A program made the translations under genes and the position numbers. Below are positions 46,979 through 56,362 of a DNA stretch of 64,000 nucleotides, piece by piece (the stretch's first letter is position 1; every line of letters starts with the position of its first letter). Origin of the DNA: Caulobacter endophyticus (lineage in GTDB: Bacteria; Pseudomonadota; Alphaproteobacteria; Caulobacterales; Caulobacteraceae); contig NZ_JARQWV010000020.1 in the NCBI RefSeq assembly GCF_029543245.1, positions 54,345 to 118,344 on the forward strand. The letters are read 5' to 3'. The notes beneath the pieces are model-generated. The model was not told where the DNA came from and made no database searches. It was given only the letters and a program-made list of their open reading frames with translations.

Positions 46979-48088
46979 ATGAAGACCCGCGCCGCCGTCG
47001 CTTTCGAAGCCAAGAAGCCGCTGGAGATCGTCGAGGTCGACCTGGAAGGCCCCAAGGCCGGCGAGGTCCTGATCGAGATCAAAGCCACCGGCGTCTGCCA
47101 CACCGACGCCTACACCCTGGACGGCCTGGACAGCGAAGGCCTGTTCCCGTCGATCCTGGGCCACGAGGGCGCGGGTGTGGTGGTCGAGGTCGGCCCGGGC
47201 GTCACCAGCCTGGCGGTCGGCGACCACGTGATCCCGCTCTACACGCCCGAATGCCGCCAGTGCAAAAGCTGCCTTTCGGGCAAGACCAACCTCTGCACGG
47301 CGATCCGCGCCACGCAAGGAAAGGGCCTGATGCCGGACGGCACCAGCCGCTTCTCCTACAAGGGCCAGACCATCCACCACTACATGGGCTGCTCGACCTT
47401 CTCGAACTACACCGTGCTGCCCGAGATCGCCGTGGCCCGCATCCGCAAGGACGCCCCGTTCAAGACCGCCTGCTACTGCGGCTGCGGTGTGACGACGGGC
47501 GTCGGCGCGGTGACCAACACCGCCAAGGTCGAGCCGGGCGCCAACGCCATCGTCTTCGGCCTGGGCGGCATCGGCCTGAACGTCATCCAGGGCCTGAAGC
47601 TGGTCGGCGCCAACATGATCGTCGGCGTCGACATCAACCCGGATCGCGAGGAATGGGGCCGCAAGTTCGGCATGACCCACTTCGTCAATCCCAAGGACGT
47701 CTCGGGCGATCTGGTCGCGCACCTGGTGGCCCTGACCGACGGCGGCGCCGACTACACCTTCGACGCCACCGGCAATACCGGCGTGATGCGCACGGCTCTG
47801 GAAGCCTGCCACCGCGGCTGGGGCGAAAGCATCATCATCGGCGTGGCCGAGGCGGGGAAAGAGATCGCTACCCGTCCGTTCCAGCTGGTCACCGGCCGGG
47901 TCTGGAAGGGCACGGCCTTCGGCGGCGCTCGCGGCCGCACCGACACGCCCAAGATCGTCGACTGGTACATGGACGGTAAGATCCAGATCGACCCGATGAT
48001 CACTCACGTCCTGCCGCTGGAACGCATCAACGAGGCCTTCGACCTGATGCACAAGGGCGAGAGCATCCGGACCGTGGTGACGTTCTAG
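46979..48088 (+). CDS. frmA: S-(hydroxymethyl)glutathione dehydrogenase (class III alcohol dehydrogenase)
   Basis: 369 residues, the family's usual length. It oxidises S-hydroxymethylglutathione, the spontaneous adduct of formaldehyde and glutathione, to S-formylglutathione with NAD+. Zinc sites visible: catalytic [12 protein letters not shown] and GHEGAG; structural Cys cluster [15 protein letters not shown]. The nucleotide fold has [16 protein letters not shown] and [16 protein letters not shown]. Start ATG 46979 ([20 protein letters not shown]). fghA follows after 159 bases of a repeat element, and the two form a detoxification pair. Confidence 0.96.
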   Translation: MKTRAAVAFEAKKPLEIVEVDLEGPKAGEVLIEIKATGVCHTDAYTLDGLDSEGLFPSILGHEGAGVVVEVGPGVTSLAVGDHVIPLYTPECRQCKSCLSGKTNLCTAIRATQGKGLMPDGTSRFSYKGQTIHHYMGCSTFSNYTVLPEIAVARIRKDAPFKTACYCGCGVTTGVGAVTNTAKVEPGANAIVFGLGGIGLNVIQGLKLVGANMIVGVDINPDREEWGRKFGMTHFVNPKDVSGDLVAHLVALTDGGADYTFDATGNTGVMRTALEACHRGWGESIIIGVAEAGKEIATRPFQLVTGRVWKGTAFGGARGRTDTPKIVDWYMDGKIQIDPMITHVLPLERINEAFDLMHKGESIRTVVTF

Positions 48089-48102
48089 GCTTTCTAACTC
48101 CA

Positions 48103-48234
48103 CCCCTCCCCCTCGATGGGGGAGGGGCAGGGGTGGGGGTGACCCCACCATTTCAGGATCTGGCGCGGTCGTGGTGACGTCCGCAGCCGCAGTTCACCCC
48201 CATCCCCGACCCTTCCCCCATCAAGGGGGAAGGG
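48103..48234. repeat. 132-bp element with 43-nt terminal inverted repeats between frmA and fghA
   Basis: The left end is CCCCTCCCCCTCGATGGGGGAG and runs on to GGGTGGGGGTGACC. The right end is the inverse: GTTCACCCCCATCCCCGAC followed by CCCTTCCCCCATCAAGGGGG. Each end itself forms a 10-bp hairpin (48103-48127 and 48210-48234). The element fills almost the whole frmA-fghA gap and has no coding capacity. Its size and inverted ends are those of a small palindromic or MITE-like repeat. It may alter mRNA folding between the two genes. Confidence 0.7.
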
Positions 48235-48247
48235 GGAGACGCGCGCC

Positions 48248-49081
48248 ATGACCGTCGAAACCCTCGCCACCCACCGCACCCAGGGCGGGACCCTGCGTTA
48301 CTGCCGGCACGACAGCGCCAGCACCGGCACGCCGATGAAGTTCAGTGTCTGGACGCCAGACGGTGAGGGGCCGTTCCCCTATCTCGTCTGGCTGTCGGGC
48401 CTGACCTGCACGGAAGACAACTTCACCACCAAGGCCGGGGCCTATGCCTGGGCCGCCAGGCACGGCGTGGCCATCGTCGCGCCCGACACCAGCCCGCGCG
48501 GTGAAGGCGTGGCCGATGATCCGGCCTATGACCTTGGCCAGGGCGCGGGCTTCTATGTCGACGCCACGGAAGAGCCCTGGGCGCCGCACTTCAAGATGTA
48601 TTCCTACGTCACCAGGGACCTGCTGGAGGCCGTCGACGGCGCCTTCCCGCTGGACCCGGCGCGGCGTGGGATCTTCGGCCACTCGATGGGCGGTCACGGC
48701 GCCCTGACCATCGCCCTGCGCAACCCGCAACTCTTCAAGTCGGTCAGCGCGTTTTCGCCGATCGTCTCGCCGCTGAACTGCCCGTGGGGCGACAAGGCCC
48801 TGACCGCCTATCTCGGCGCCGATCGCGCCAAGTGGCGGGCCCACGACGCCTGCGCCCTGATCGCGGACGGCTATGGGCAGGGCTTCGACGAGATCCTGGT
48901 CGACCAGGGCCTGGCCGACAGCTTCCTCGAAAACCAGCTCAAGCCCGAGCTGCTGGAAGAGGCCGGCGCCGAGGCCCGGCTGAAGGTCACGGTTCGCCGC
49001 CAGGAGGGCTACGACCACAGCTACTTCTTCATCGCCAGCTTCATCGGCGACCATATCGACTGGCACGCCGAAAGGTTGTAG
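48248..49081 (+). CDS. fghA: S-formylglutathione hydrolase
   Basis: 277 residues, esterase D family. It hydrolyses S-formylglutathione to formate and glutathione, the step after FrmA. The nucleophile is Ser146 in GHSMGGHGAL, and the opening CRHDSASTGTPMKFSVW, the LSGLTCTEDNF region and the YDHSYFFIASFIGDH end (with the catalytic His) are typical. Start ATG 48248 just after the repeat element, with GGGGGAGA upstream. Together with frmA it forms the glutathione-dependent formaldehyde pathway. Confidence 0.96.
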   Translation: MTVETLATHRTQGGTLRYCRHDSASTGTPMKFSVWTPDGEGPFPYLVWLSGLTCTEDNFTTKAGAYAWAARHGVAIVAPDTSPRGEGVADDPAYDLGQGAGFYVDATEEPWAPHFKMYSYVTRDLLEAVDGAFPLDPARRGIFGHSMGGHGALTIALRNPQLFKSVSAFSPIVSPLNCPWGDKALTAYLGADRAKWRAHDACALIADGYGQGFDEILVDQGLADSFLENQLKPELLEEAGAEARLKVTVRRQEGYDHSYFFIASFIGDHIDWHAERL

Positions 49082-49111
49082 CCTTCGCTGTATGGAGAGG
49101 TCGGCCCTGGC

Positions 49112-49387
49112 TTGATCGGCGCGCTGGTCGAGGAGCAGCCGAAGCGGCGGGCTCGGCTGGTGTGGAGCACCCTGGCCGCGGTCAACATCACATGGATCGG
49201 CTGGTCGGCGCTCTTGACGCTGAACCCTGGCGGCCAGGAACAGTCCTATCGATTGGCCGTCTTCCTGGCCTCCGCCGCCTTGACCCTGGTTCCGTCGTTG
49301 CTGTTCGTGCTGGCCTATGGGCTGTGGCTCGCAATGGGGCGAAGGCGGCGTGGCGCGCATCGGTCGCCGCTGCAACTGAACGGCTAG
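49112..49387 (+). CDS. Small two-helix membrane protein, possible
   Basis: 91 residues from a TTG start. Two hydrophobic segments (VWSTLAAVNITWIGWSALLTL; RLAVFLASAALTLVPSLLFVLAYGLWLAM) with basic ends (GRRRRG). No family recognised. It begins 30 bases after fghA on the same strand. The TTG start with GGTCGGCC upstream is weak support; the hydrophobic pattern is the main evidence. Confidence 0.45.
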   Translation: MIGALVEEQPKRRARLVWSTLAAVNITWIGWSALLTLNPGGQEQSYRLAVFLASAALTLVPSLLFVLAYGLWLAMGRRRRGAHRSPLQLNG

Positions 49388-49619
49388 GGTCCGAATGGAT
49401 TTTGGCGATCCGCGTGGCCCAGGGCCGGCCGGGTCTGCGCCGGCGCGACGCCCTGGCGCCTACTCGGCCGACGGTGCTGGACGGCGTCTGACCGGGGCTT
49501 CGGGCGCTGACGATCGGCGACGCGCCCCGGTTGTGAACTTTCGGTAATTCATCCCGGGTTCAGCCGGCGAACGCTCCCCTGGCTCAAGGCCAAGTTCGGC
49601 CGTTGAGGGGTGCTCAAAC

Positions 49620-50012
49620 ATGCAGAAGAAACTGGCCGTCCTGGCCCTGGTGGTCGCCGCGGGCCTGTCGACCTCGGCCTGCGTCATCATCGACGCCGAC
49701 GACGGCGGCAAGCGCGACGTCTCGGTGAAGATCAACGACGGCGCCGACACCCTGGAGCCGGTGTACGGCGTCGCGCTCGAGAAGGGCGAACTGGTGGCGC
49801 GGGTGTCGTCGAACGGCTGCACCAAGGCCGAGGACTTCAAGGTCACCGCCGACCGTCGCGATAGCGGCGTCGCCGTCACCCTGACCCGCGAGCGCCCCGA
49901 CCTGTGCCGCGCCCTCGTGCCGGAGGGCAGGGAGCTGCGCTTCGACCTCGACGCCATGGGCGTGCAGCGCACCGACAAGGTGCGGGTGCGCAATCCGCTG
50001 CAGCGGGCTTGA
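49620..50012 (+). CDS. Small lipoprotein, member of a two-copy family in this window
   Basis: 130 residues with a lipoprotein signal (LAVLALVVAAGLSTSAC). The mature part contains VARVSSNGCTKAEDF, RPDLCRALVPEG and a final KVRVRNPLQRA. The same pattern occurs in the protein at 59347-59724 (VIRLSSRGCLRKEDL, LEACKAAAPGE, VRLLNPL). It is probably a periplasm-facing outer- or inner-membrane lipoprotein with one disulphide. No known family recognised. Start ATG 49620 with GGGTGCTC upstream. Confidence 0.72.
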   Translation: MQKKLAVLALVVAAGLSTSACVIIDADDGGKRDVSVKINDGADTLEPVYGVALEKGELVARVSSNGCTKAEDFKVTADRRDSGVAVTLTRERPDLCRALVPEGRELRFDLDAMGVQRTDKVRVRNPLQRA

Positions 50013-50072
50013 GGTCATGAACGCGGCGGGCGCGTCTTGGCGACGCGCCCGCGCCGGTTGTAGGGTGGCCGC

Positions 50073-50717
50073 ATGACGACGTCGGCGACGCAGCAACCGT
50101 CCTTGGGAAAGCCGCCACCGGCCTTGGGGGTGAGGTGTCTCCGCCTGCTCGAGGCGGTCGTCTGGTCGGCCTTGGCCCTGGTGCTTCTGAACTGGACCAG
50201 CCCGGCCGCGCCGTTCTGCCTGTTCGTCATCGGCGTCGCGACGGCCGCGCCCATAGGCAGGCCTTGGATCGACGAGGCGCCGCGCGCCGTTACGACGGGG
50301 GCCAGCTGCGTCCTGCTCGTGGGTCTGGTGTCCGACGGGCTCACCGCCAGCGAGAGCTGGAACCGGATCCTTGTGGTCCTCGCGCTTGTCCTGGCCGTGG
50401 CCAAGGCCGGCGGGTTCAGTTTCCGGGCGCGTCCGCGCTGGGCCTGGATCATCGTCGCCTTCGCCGCCGCCGTCGCCCTGTTCGCCCTCGATCATCAGCG
50501 CATCCTGGCCCCCGGCGAAACCCTGGCCGTGGCGCGCGGCGACGCTCCGGCGACGTTGGTCGACCCCATCGCTTACCTCCGCGCGGCCGATCGATCATGG
50601 TGGGTCGCGCCCGTGCTGCTGGCCCTGCTGTTGACTGTCGGCCGCGTCGTCGCCTGGTATGGCCTTGCCCTCATTCGCCGCCGCCAGACCGATTTGCCTT
50701 CAGAGCGAGGGACGTGA
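50073..50717 (+). CDS. Membrane protein of unknown function (214 residues)
   Basis: About six hydrophobic segments, beginning LEAVVWSALALVLLNWTSPAAPFCLFVIGVATAAP and including ILVVLALVLAVAKAGGF, WAWIIVAFAAAVALFALDHQ and WVAPVLLALLLTVGRVVAWYGLAL. No recognised motif. It sits between the lipoprotein and rpsD; likely its own transcript. Start ATG 50073. Confidence 0.65.
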   Translation: MTTSATQQPSLGKPPPALGVRCLRLLEAVVWSALALVLLNWTSPAAPFCLFVIGVATAAPIGRPWIDEAPRAVTTGASCVLLVGLVSDGLTASESWNRILVVLALVLAVAKAGGFSFRARPRWAWIIVAFAAAVALFALDHQRILAPGETLAVARGDAPATLVDPIAYLRAADRSWWVAPVLLALLLTVGRVVAWYGLALIRRRQTDLPSERGT

Positions 50718-50921
50718 GCATGGCCAGGTTTGACACCAAGCCCATGGCCGGCCCGAACCGCACCGTCCGTTGACTCTCCGGCCCCCCTCCGTCATAAACC
50801 GCGCCTTCACGCCGCCGGCTCGCCGCGCGGCGCGATAGCTTCATGACGGATTGACCCGAAGCCGCCGTTGAGATCGTCCTCCTTCCGGAGGTCCGGCTCG
50901 GATCGACATAAAGAGTGACCT

Positions 50922-51539
50922 ATGTCCAAGCGCCATAGCGCCAAGTACAAGATCGACCGCCGTATGGGCGAAAACCTCTGGGGCCGGCCCAAGTCGCCGG
51001 TCAACCAGCGGTCCTACGGCCCCGGCCAGCACGGCCAACGCCGCAAGCAGAAGGTTTCGGACTTCGGCCTGCAGCTGCGCGCCAAGCAAAAGCTGAAGGG
51101 CTACTACGGCAACCTGACCGAGAAGCAGTTCGCTCGCACCTACGAGGAAGCCGCCCGTCGCAAGGGCAACACCTCGGAGAACCTGATCGCTCTGCTTGAG
51201 TCGCGCCTGGACGCCATCGTCTACCGCGCCAAGTTCGTGCCGACCGTGTTCGCCGCCCGCCAGTTCGTGAACCACGGCCACGTGACCGTGAACGGCAAGC
51301 GCGTGAACATCCCGTCGTACCGCTGCAAGCCGGGCGACGTGATCGCGGTCCGCGAAAAGTCGCGCAACATGGCTCTCGTCCTCGAAGCCGTCGCTTCGAA
51401 CGAGCGTGACTTCGCCGAGTACGTCTCGGTCGACGCCAAGGGCCTGTCGGCCACCTTCGTCCGCGCTCCGGAACTCTCGGAAGTTCCGTACCCGGTGAAG
51501 ATGGAACCGAACCTCGTCGTCGAATTCTACGCTTCGTAA
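50922..51539 (+). CDS. rpsD: 30S ribosomal protein S4
   Basis: 205 residues, the usual length for alphaproteobacteria. It binds 16S rRNA early in small-subunit assembly. Signatures: [44 protein letters not shown] and the S4 domain [37 protein letters not shown]. Start ATG 50922. It stands alone here rather than in the large ribosomal operon. A clear terminator follows. The 204-base leader has no motif I can name; it contains GTCCTCCTTCCGGAGGTC, a small inverted repeat. Confidence 0.98.
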   Translation: MSKRHSAKYKIDRRMGENLWGRPKSPVNQRSYGPGQHGQRRKQKVSDFGLQLRAKQKLKGYYGNLTEKQFARTYEEAARRKGNTSENLIALLESRLDAIVYRAKFVPTVFAARQFVNHGHVTVNGKRVNIPSYRCKPGDVIAVREKSRNMALVLEAVASNERDFAEYVSVDAKGLSATFVRAPELSEVPYPVKMEPNLVVEFYAS

Positions 51540-51565
51540 GACGCGTCGAACTCGCAAGAGATCGG

Positions 51566-51598
51566 AAAAGGCCCCGGAGCGATCCGGGGCCTTTTTTG
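51566..51598 (+). terminator. Rho-independent terminator of rpsD
   Basis: AAAAGGCCCCGGA, loop GCGA, TCCGGGGCCTTTTTTG: an about 9-bp GC stem followed by a T-run, 28 bases after the rpsD stop. Confidence 0.93.
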
Positions 51599-51817
51599 TT
51601 GGTCGGAGCGGCTTGAAACCCCCAAAGCTCCTCCTATCTCCAATGAGCGGGCCGGGCCCCTCTGGCGCAGCGTCTTCACCTCCCCTCTGAAAGACGCGCG
51701 TGATGTCGGACCGCATCGGGTGTTCTCGATGTCTGGGTCCGGGTGTCCCTCCCCCTCGTGCCGGATCCGACATCGGGAACCCCGTCTCCATTCTTGGACC
51801 AGGGACCCGAACGACCC

Positions 51818-52183
51818 ATGCCTCTCCTGATGTGCCCCAACTGCGACGGCTCGATGCAGGCCGTGCAGCGCGCCGGTGTCGAGTTCGACATGTGCCCCAA
51901 GTGCCGGGGCGTGTGGCTCGATCGCGGCGAACTTGAAAAGCTGATGGCCATGGAGCGCGAGGACGCGCAAGGCGCGCCCGCGGCGCCGCCGTCCGGCCCG
52001 TCGCCGTTCGGCCGTCCGCAGCCCACCTATGAGCAGCGGCCCGAGCCGCGACGTTACGACGACAACTGGCGCAACGAGCACAAGCGTCACGACGACCGCA
52101 AGCACTACGACCGCGACGACGACTATCGCCGCCACGGCCACCACAAGAAGAAGCGCTTCGATCTCTTCGACATCTTCGACTGA
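51818..52183 (+). CDS. TFIIB-type zinc-ribbon protein
   Basis: 121 residues. The N-terminal 45 form a zinc ribbon ([20 protein letters not shown]...[19 protein letters not shown]), with Cys pairs CPNC and CPKC, as in the zf-TFIIB (PF13453) group. The rest is a charged, low-complexity tail rich in Arg, Asp, His and Lys ([17 protein letters not shown]), with HGHHKKKR near the end. Function unknown. Start ATG 51818. htpX begins 20 bases later on the same strand, so they are probably co-transcribed. Confidence 0.85.
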   Translation: MPLLMCPNCDGSMQAVQRAGVEFDMCPKCRGVWLDRGELEKLMAMEREDAQGAPAAPPSGPSPFGRPQPTYEQRPEPRRYDDNWRNEHKRHDDRKHYDRDDDYRRHGHHKKKRFDLFDIFD

Positions 52184-52202
52184 TCCTGCGCGCAAGAGGA
52201 CC

Positions 52203-53135
52203 ATGAACCACTTCAAGACCTTCGCCCTGCTGGCCGGCCTGACGGCCCTGTTCGTCGGGGCCGGCTACATGATCGGCGGCCCGACCGGCATGCTGATCGC
52301 CTTCGTGCTGGCCGCCGGCATGAACGTCTTCTCGTACTGGAACGCCGACAAGATCGTGCTGAAGGCCTATGGCGCGGTCGAGGTCGACGAGAGCCATCCC
52401 AAGCCGCTGGTCAGGAACTACGCCCGCGACGTGGCCGATCTGGCGCAGCGGGCCGGTCTGCCCATGCCGCGGGTCTGCATCATCGACAGCGACCAGCCCA
52501 ACGCCTTCGCCACGGGCCGTAACCCGCAGAACGCCGCCGTCGCCGCCACCACGGGCCTGCTGGCCATGCTCGACCGCGACGAGATCCGCGGCGTCATGGC
52601 CCACGAACTGGCCCACGTGAAGAACCGCGACACCCTGACCATGACCGTGACGGCGACCATCGCCGGCGCGATCTCGGCCCTGGCCAACTTCGCCTTCTTT
52701 TTCGGAGGTTCGCGCGAGGACGACGAGCGTCCGGGCGGAATCATCGGGGCCATCGCCCTGGCCATCCTGGCCCCGATCGCTGCCATGCTGGTGCAGATGG
52801 CCATCAGCCGCTCGCGCGAGTACGAGGCCGACCGGGTGGGCGCGCAGATCGCCGGCGACAACCGGGGCCTGGCCCGCGCGCTGGAGAAGATCGACGCCTA
52901 TGCCCGCGGCGGCGTGGTCAATCACGAGGCCGAGCGCAATCCGGCTACGGCCCACATGTTCATCATCAACCCGCTGGCCGGTCGCGGCGCCGACAACCTG
53001 TTCTCGACCCACCCGACGACCCACAACCGGATCGAGGCCCTTATGCGGCTGGCGATCGGGCAGGGGACGAGGGCGCGGCTCGAGACCGCCGTGCCGGTCA
53101 GCGGTCCCAGTCGTCGGCCCGGGCCCTGGAGCTAG
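52203..53135 (+). CDS. htpX: Membrane zinc metalloprotease HtpX
   Basis: 310 residues. M48-family inner-membrane protease that degrades misfolded membrane proteins. Zinc site HELAH at 134-138 ([12 protein letters not shown]), the third ligand in the EYEADRVGA motif, two N-terminal membrane helices ([37 protein letters not shown]) and further helices around 150-200. Ends near [24 protein letters not shown], as normal. Start ATG 52203. It follows the zinc-ribbon gene and has its own terminator. Confidence 0.96.
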   Translation: MNHFKTFALLAGLTALFVGAGYMIGGPTGMLIAFVLAAGMNVFSYWNADKIVLKAYGAVEVDESHPKPLVRNYARDVADLAQRAGLPMPRVCIIDSDQPNAFATGRNPQNAAVAATTGLLAMLDRDEIRGVMAHELAHVKNRDTLTMTVTATIAGAISALANFAFFFGGSREDDERPGGIIGAIALAILAPIAAMLVQMAISRSREYEADRVGAQIAGDNRGLARALEKIDAYARGGVVNHEAERNPATAHMFIINPLAGRGADNLFSTHPTTHNRIEALMRLAIGQGTRARLETAVPVSGPSRRPGPWS

Positions 53136-53143
53136 AAACGACG

Positions 53144-53175
53144 AAGGCGGCGGGATCTCCCGCCGCCTTTTTTCT
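53144..53175 (+). terminator. Rho-independent terminator of htpX
   Basis: AAGGCGGCGGGA, then TC, then TCCCGCCGCCTTTTTTCTCT: a 12-bp stem and a T-run beginning nine bases after the htpX stop. No A-run on the left, so it works mainly for the plus strand. Confidence 0.92.
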
Positions 53176-53195
53176 CTCGCCGATGGCGCTGGTTG

Positions 53196-54506
53196 CTAGC
53201 GGGCCGGCGCTGGGGCGCTGGCGTGGATGAGGTCTTCGTCCTCGTCCTCGTTCAGGGCGCCCAGCTGGCCGCTCTCGCGCGCCTTGCGGCCATAGACCAG
53301 CTCGAACAGCGGCGAGGCCATCAGGGTGGTGATGATGGCCATCAGCACCAGCATCGAGAACAGCGCCGGGCCGATGATGCCCTTCTGCAGGCCGATGTTG
53401 ATGATGATCAGCTCCATCAGGCCGCGGGCGTTCATCAGGGCGCCGATGCCCATGGCCGTGGCGTTGTCCTGCCCGGTGAGGCGCGCGGCCGCCCAGCAGG
53501 CCCCGCCCTTGGCCAGGATCGAGCCGGCCAGGATCACCAGGGTGACAGCGACCAGCCCCAGGCTGTTGACCATGGTCAGCTGGGTGTGAAGGCCCGAGAA
53601 GGTGAAGAACATCGGCAGCAGCAGCACGACCGCGAACGGTTCCAGCTGCTTCTTGATCTCGCGGGTCAGGACGCCGCGCGGCAGCACCGTGCCCAGGATG
53701 AAGCCGCCGAACACGGCGTGGATGCCGGCCGCGTCCATCGCCCAGGCGCTGAGCATGAACAGCATGACCACGACGCCCAGCAGCGACGGGCTGACCTTGC
53801 CCTCGCGCTCGGCCCAGCGCCCCAGCGGGGCCAGCAGCTTGCGGCCGATGGTCAGCATGAAGACCACGAAGGCCAGGCCGCCGACGATGGCCTTGATCGC
53901 CACACCCGCTCCGCCGCCGAAGGTTGCCAGCACAATGGCCAGCACCGACCAGGCGCCGGCGTCGTCGATGGCCCCGGCCGACAGCGACAGGGTGCCCAGC
54001 GGGGTCTTGGACAGGCCGCGCTCGTGGATGATCCGGGCCAGCATCGGGAAGGCGGTGATCGAGATCGCCGCGCCCATGAACAGGGCCGCCTGGAAGGTGT
54101 CGATGCCCTTGCCGAACAGGCCCTGGCTCAGCAGCCAGGGAGCGATGGCGACCGCCACCAGGAACGGCGCGGCCATGCCCGACAGCGATACCGCCGCCGC
54201 GCTCTTGGCGTTGCTCTTGAAGTGGTCGGCGCGGAAGCCCAGGCCGACGATGAACATGTAGAGGCCAACGCCCATCTGCGCGCCGACATAGAGCACGGCC
54301 TTGCTTTCCTTGGGGAACAGCATGTGCTGCAGGTCCGGCGCCAGCAGGCCGAACAGCGACGGCCCCAGCAGCACGCCGGCGATCATCTCGCCCACCACCT
54401 GGGGCTGGTCGAAGAAGCGCTTCACCAGCCAGCCGGTGGCGCGACAGACCGCGATGATCACGGCCATCTGCAGGAAAAAGACAACGCTCAATTCAGCCGG
54501 CGTCAT
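53196..54506 (-). CDS. CPA2-type cation:proton antiporter
   Basis: 436 residues and about 12 helices of the monovalent cation:proton antiporter-2 (Kef/NapA-like) family. Features: VVGEMIAGVLLGPSLFGLLAP near the start, the ion-site helix with SLSAGAIDDAGAWSVLAIVLA (Asp pair) and MGIGALMNARGLMELIIINIGLQ. No TrkA-N regulatory domain follows, so it is a membrane-only form. Start ATG 54506. It runs toward htpX and away from the sialidase-like gene. Confidence 0.92.
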   Translation of the reverse strand: MTPAELSVVFFLQMAVIIAVCRATGWLVKRFFDQPQVVGEMIAGVLLGPSLFGLLAPDLQHMLFPKESKAVLYVGAQMGVGLYMFIVGLGFRADHFKSNAKSAAAVSLSGMAAPFLVAVAIAPWLLSQGLFGKGIDTFQAALFMGAAISITAFPMLARIIHERGLSKTPLGTLSLSAGAIDDAGAWSVLAIVLATFGGGAGVAIKAIVGGLAFVVFMLTIGRKLLAPLGRWAEREGKVSPSLLGVVVMLFMLSAWAMDAAGIHAVFGGFILGTVLPRGVLTREIKKQLEPFAVVLLLPMFFTFSGLHTQLTMVNSLGLVAVTLVILAGSILAKGGACWAAARLTGQDNATAMGIGALMNARGLMELIIINIGLQKGIIGPALFSMLVLMAIITTLMASPLFELVYGRKARESGQLGALNEDEDEDLIHASAPAPAR

Positions 54507-54589
54507 TCGGCCATCCCCCCGTCACTCGCCGCGCTTAGCGCGATCACGTTTCATCCCTTGGCCCGAAGCTAACAGCGAACGATGTTCTG

Positions 54590-54601
54590 GACAACGTTGT
54601 C
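54590..54601. promoter_or_regulatory. LacI-family-type palindromic operator
   Basis: GACAACGTTGTC, a perfect 12-bp palindrome with a central CG, the typical core of LacI-family operators. It is 66 bases before the sialidase-like start and 84 before the divergent antiporter start. The bases around it include TTGTCAAAGTTGAATGTTACC, which could hold the promoter of the plus-strand gene. No LacI-family gene is in the window. Confidence 0.5.
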
Positions 54602-54667
54602 AAAGTTGAATGTTACCGTTCCCTGTGGAGGGTGGGGAAAAGCGCCGCGCAAAGGCGGGGAGGAAAC

Positions 54668-55840
54668 ATGATGATCGCGATCCTGGCGGCGAGCGCGCTG
54701 GCCCTTTCGGCGGGCGCCACGCCCTATGCCGTCGCGCCCGGCCTGTTTCGCGCCGGCGAGCCGGACCTGGGCCTCGCCGCTGCGCCGGGAGCCGAGACCT
54801 TCACCGTGTTCGCGCCGAGCGAAGGCTCCGACAAGTTCAGCAACGGCGTGGTGCTGATCCCCTTCAAGGGCCGCCTCTACGCCCAGTGGCAGAGCTCGGC
54901 CCGCGACGAAGACTCCGCCGACACCTGGGTCGCCTGGGCCGTCAGCGACGACGGCCGCACCTGGAGCGCGCCCAAGGTGCTGGCACCCGCCGGCCAGGGC
55001 GGGGTGATGCGCTCCAGCGGCGGCTGGTGGACGAACGGCGAGACGCTGGTCGCCTACGCCAATGTCTGGCCGGACGGTTTCCAGTCGGGGGCGGGCGGAT
55101 ACGCCGAGTATCGCACCAGCCGCGACGGCGTGACCTGGAGCGGGCCCCGGCGCGTGACGGGCGCCGACGGCGCGCCGGTCGAGGGGGTGATCGAGCAGGA
55201 TCCCCACCGCATCGACGGCCGGTTGATGACCGCCTTCCACCTGCGTCCCGGCATGATCGCCAAGCCGTTCTTCACTGACGATCCGCTGGGCGTCGCGGGC
55301 TGGACGCAGGGGCGGATGGAGAACCTGCCGCGTGACGCCACCGGCGCGGCGGCCGCCCACGAGCGCCGTCTCAGCCGCGAGATCGAGCCCAGCCTGTTTC
55401 GCCGCGCCGACGGCTGCGCCGTGATGGTGTTCCGCGACGAGGAGCTGAGCTTCCGCCAGCTGGCGTCGGAAAGCTGCGACCGAGGCGTCTCGTGGACAAC
55501 GCCCGTCCTGACCGCCATGCCCGACGCCCGCGCCAAGCAGAGCGCCGGCAACTTGCCGGATGGGACGGCCTATCTGGTCAACGCGCCCAACAGCGACCGG
55601 CCGCGGCTGCCGCTGGCGGTGACGCTGTCGCCGGATGGCAAGACCTTCGACCGCAGCTTCCGCCTGCGCGGCCAAGGAGACCTGCAGCCACTGCGGTTCG
55701 CTGGGCAGTACAAGCGGCCGGGCTATCACTATCCCAAGAGCGTGGTCTGGAACGGCGCCCTGTGGGTCGGCTACGCGGCCAACAAGGAGGACGTGCAGGT
55801 CACCCGCGTGCCGCTGCCGGCGCTGGAGGTCGGACGCTAG
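54668..55840 (+). CDS. Secreted sialidase-like (neuraminidase-fold) protein
   Basis: 390 residues with a signal peptide (MMIAILAASALALSAGATPYA). The body has at least four Asp-box-like repeats: SDDGRTWSAP, SRDGVTWSGP, SCDRGVSWTTP and SPDGKTFDRS, the sign of a six-bladed sialidase propeller. The catalytic Tyr/Glu/Arg triad cannot be firmly assigned; family members include sialidases and other glycosidases or lyases of unknown substrate. Start ATG 54668 with GGGGAGGAAAC upstream. It sits behind a LacI-type palindrome, hinting at carbohydrate control. It overlaps the next gene's end by four bases. Confidence 0.78.
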   Translation: MMIAILAASALALSAGATPYAVAPGLFRAGEPDLGLAAAPGAETFTVFAPSEGSDKFSNGVVLIPFKGRLYAQWQSSARDEDSADTWVAWAVSDDGRTWSAPKVLAPAGQGGVMRSSGGWWTNGETLVAYANVWPDGFQSGAGGYAEYRTSRDGVTWSGPRRVTGADGAPVEGVIEQDPHRIDGRLMTAFHLRPGMIAKPFFTDDPLGVAGWTQGRMENLPRDATGAAAAHERRLSREIEPSLFRRADGCAVMVFRDEELSFRQLASESCDRGVSWTTPVLTAMPDARAKQSAGNLPDGTAYLVNAPNSDRPRLPLAVTLSPDGKTFDRSFRLRGQGDLQPLRFAGQYKRPGYHYPKSVVWNGALWVGYAANKEDVQVTRVPLPALEVGR

Positions 55841-56268
55841 GGTCTCACCGCCGTCGGCGGCGGGAACTGATCGAGCTCCCGGGTCGTCGACGCATAGGGC
55901 GAGTAGCTCATGTAGGGGGACGGCTGGGTCCACTGCGGCTCGTAGCCGTGGCTGAGGGGCTGCGTCCGGACCCGGGTCGGCGGCAAGGGGGGCTCATACA
56001 CCCAGCCGACGCGCACCCCGCAGGCCCGCAAGTCCGAGGCGCTGTCGGCGCGACAGCGGAAGCCGTCGGCGGTCGCCTGGCAGTCGTCGACCCTGACGGC
56101 CGGCTTGAAGCAGGTGCCTCTGCGCTTGGCCTTGGCCTGGGCCTTGTCGGTGGCCAGACGCATGGCCTCTTCCCGGGTGGAGGCCTTGGCCCAGTGCCAG
56201 TTCGACGCCACGGCGCCGCCGGCCGCCAATGACATCGCCAGTCCGATCAGGATGACCTGAGCCCTCAT
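55837..56268 (-). CDS. Secreted protein of unknown function (143 residues)
   Basis: It begins MRAQVILIGLAMSLAAGGAVAS, a signal peptide. The first mature part has EEAMRLATDKAQAKAKRRGTC, then Cys at FRCRADSASDLRACG and DDCQATADG. The C-terminal half is Pro/Ser/Tyr/Thr-rich and looks unstructured. No family recognised. Start ATG 56268, after GGGAGGACGCG on the minus strand. Convergent with the sialidase-like gene, overlapping by four bases. Confidence 0.72.
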   Translation of the reverse strand: MRAQVILIGLAMSLAAGGAVASNWHWAKASTREEAMRLATDKAQAKAKRRGTCFKPAVRVDDCQATADGFRCRADSASDLRACGVRVGWVYEPPLPPTRVRTQPLSHGYEPQWTQPSPYMSYSPYASTTRELDQFPPPTAVRP

Positions 56269-56362
56269 GTCGCGTCCTCCCATTTTCAAAGGATTTCGAC
56301 AGGTGAGTGAGCAGACGTCAACAATCTTTGCGAGCGCTGAGCCGCGCATTCCACCTTTGGGA

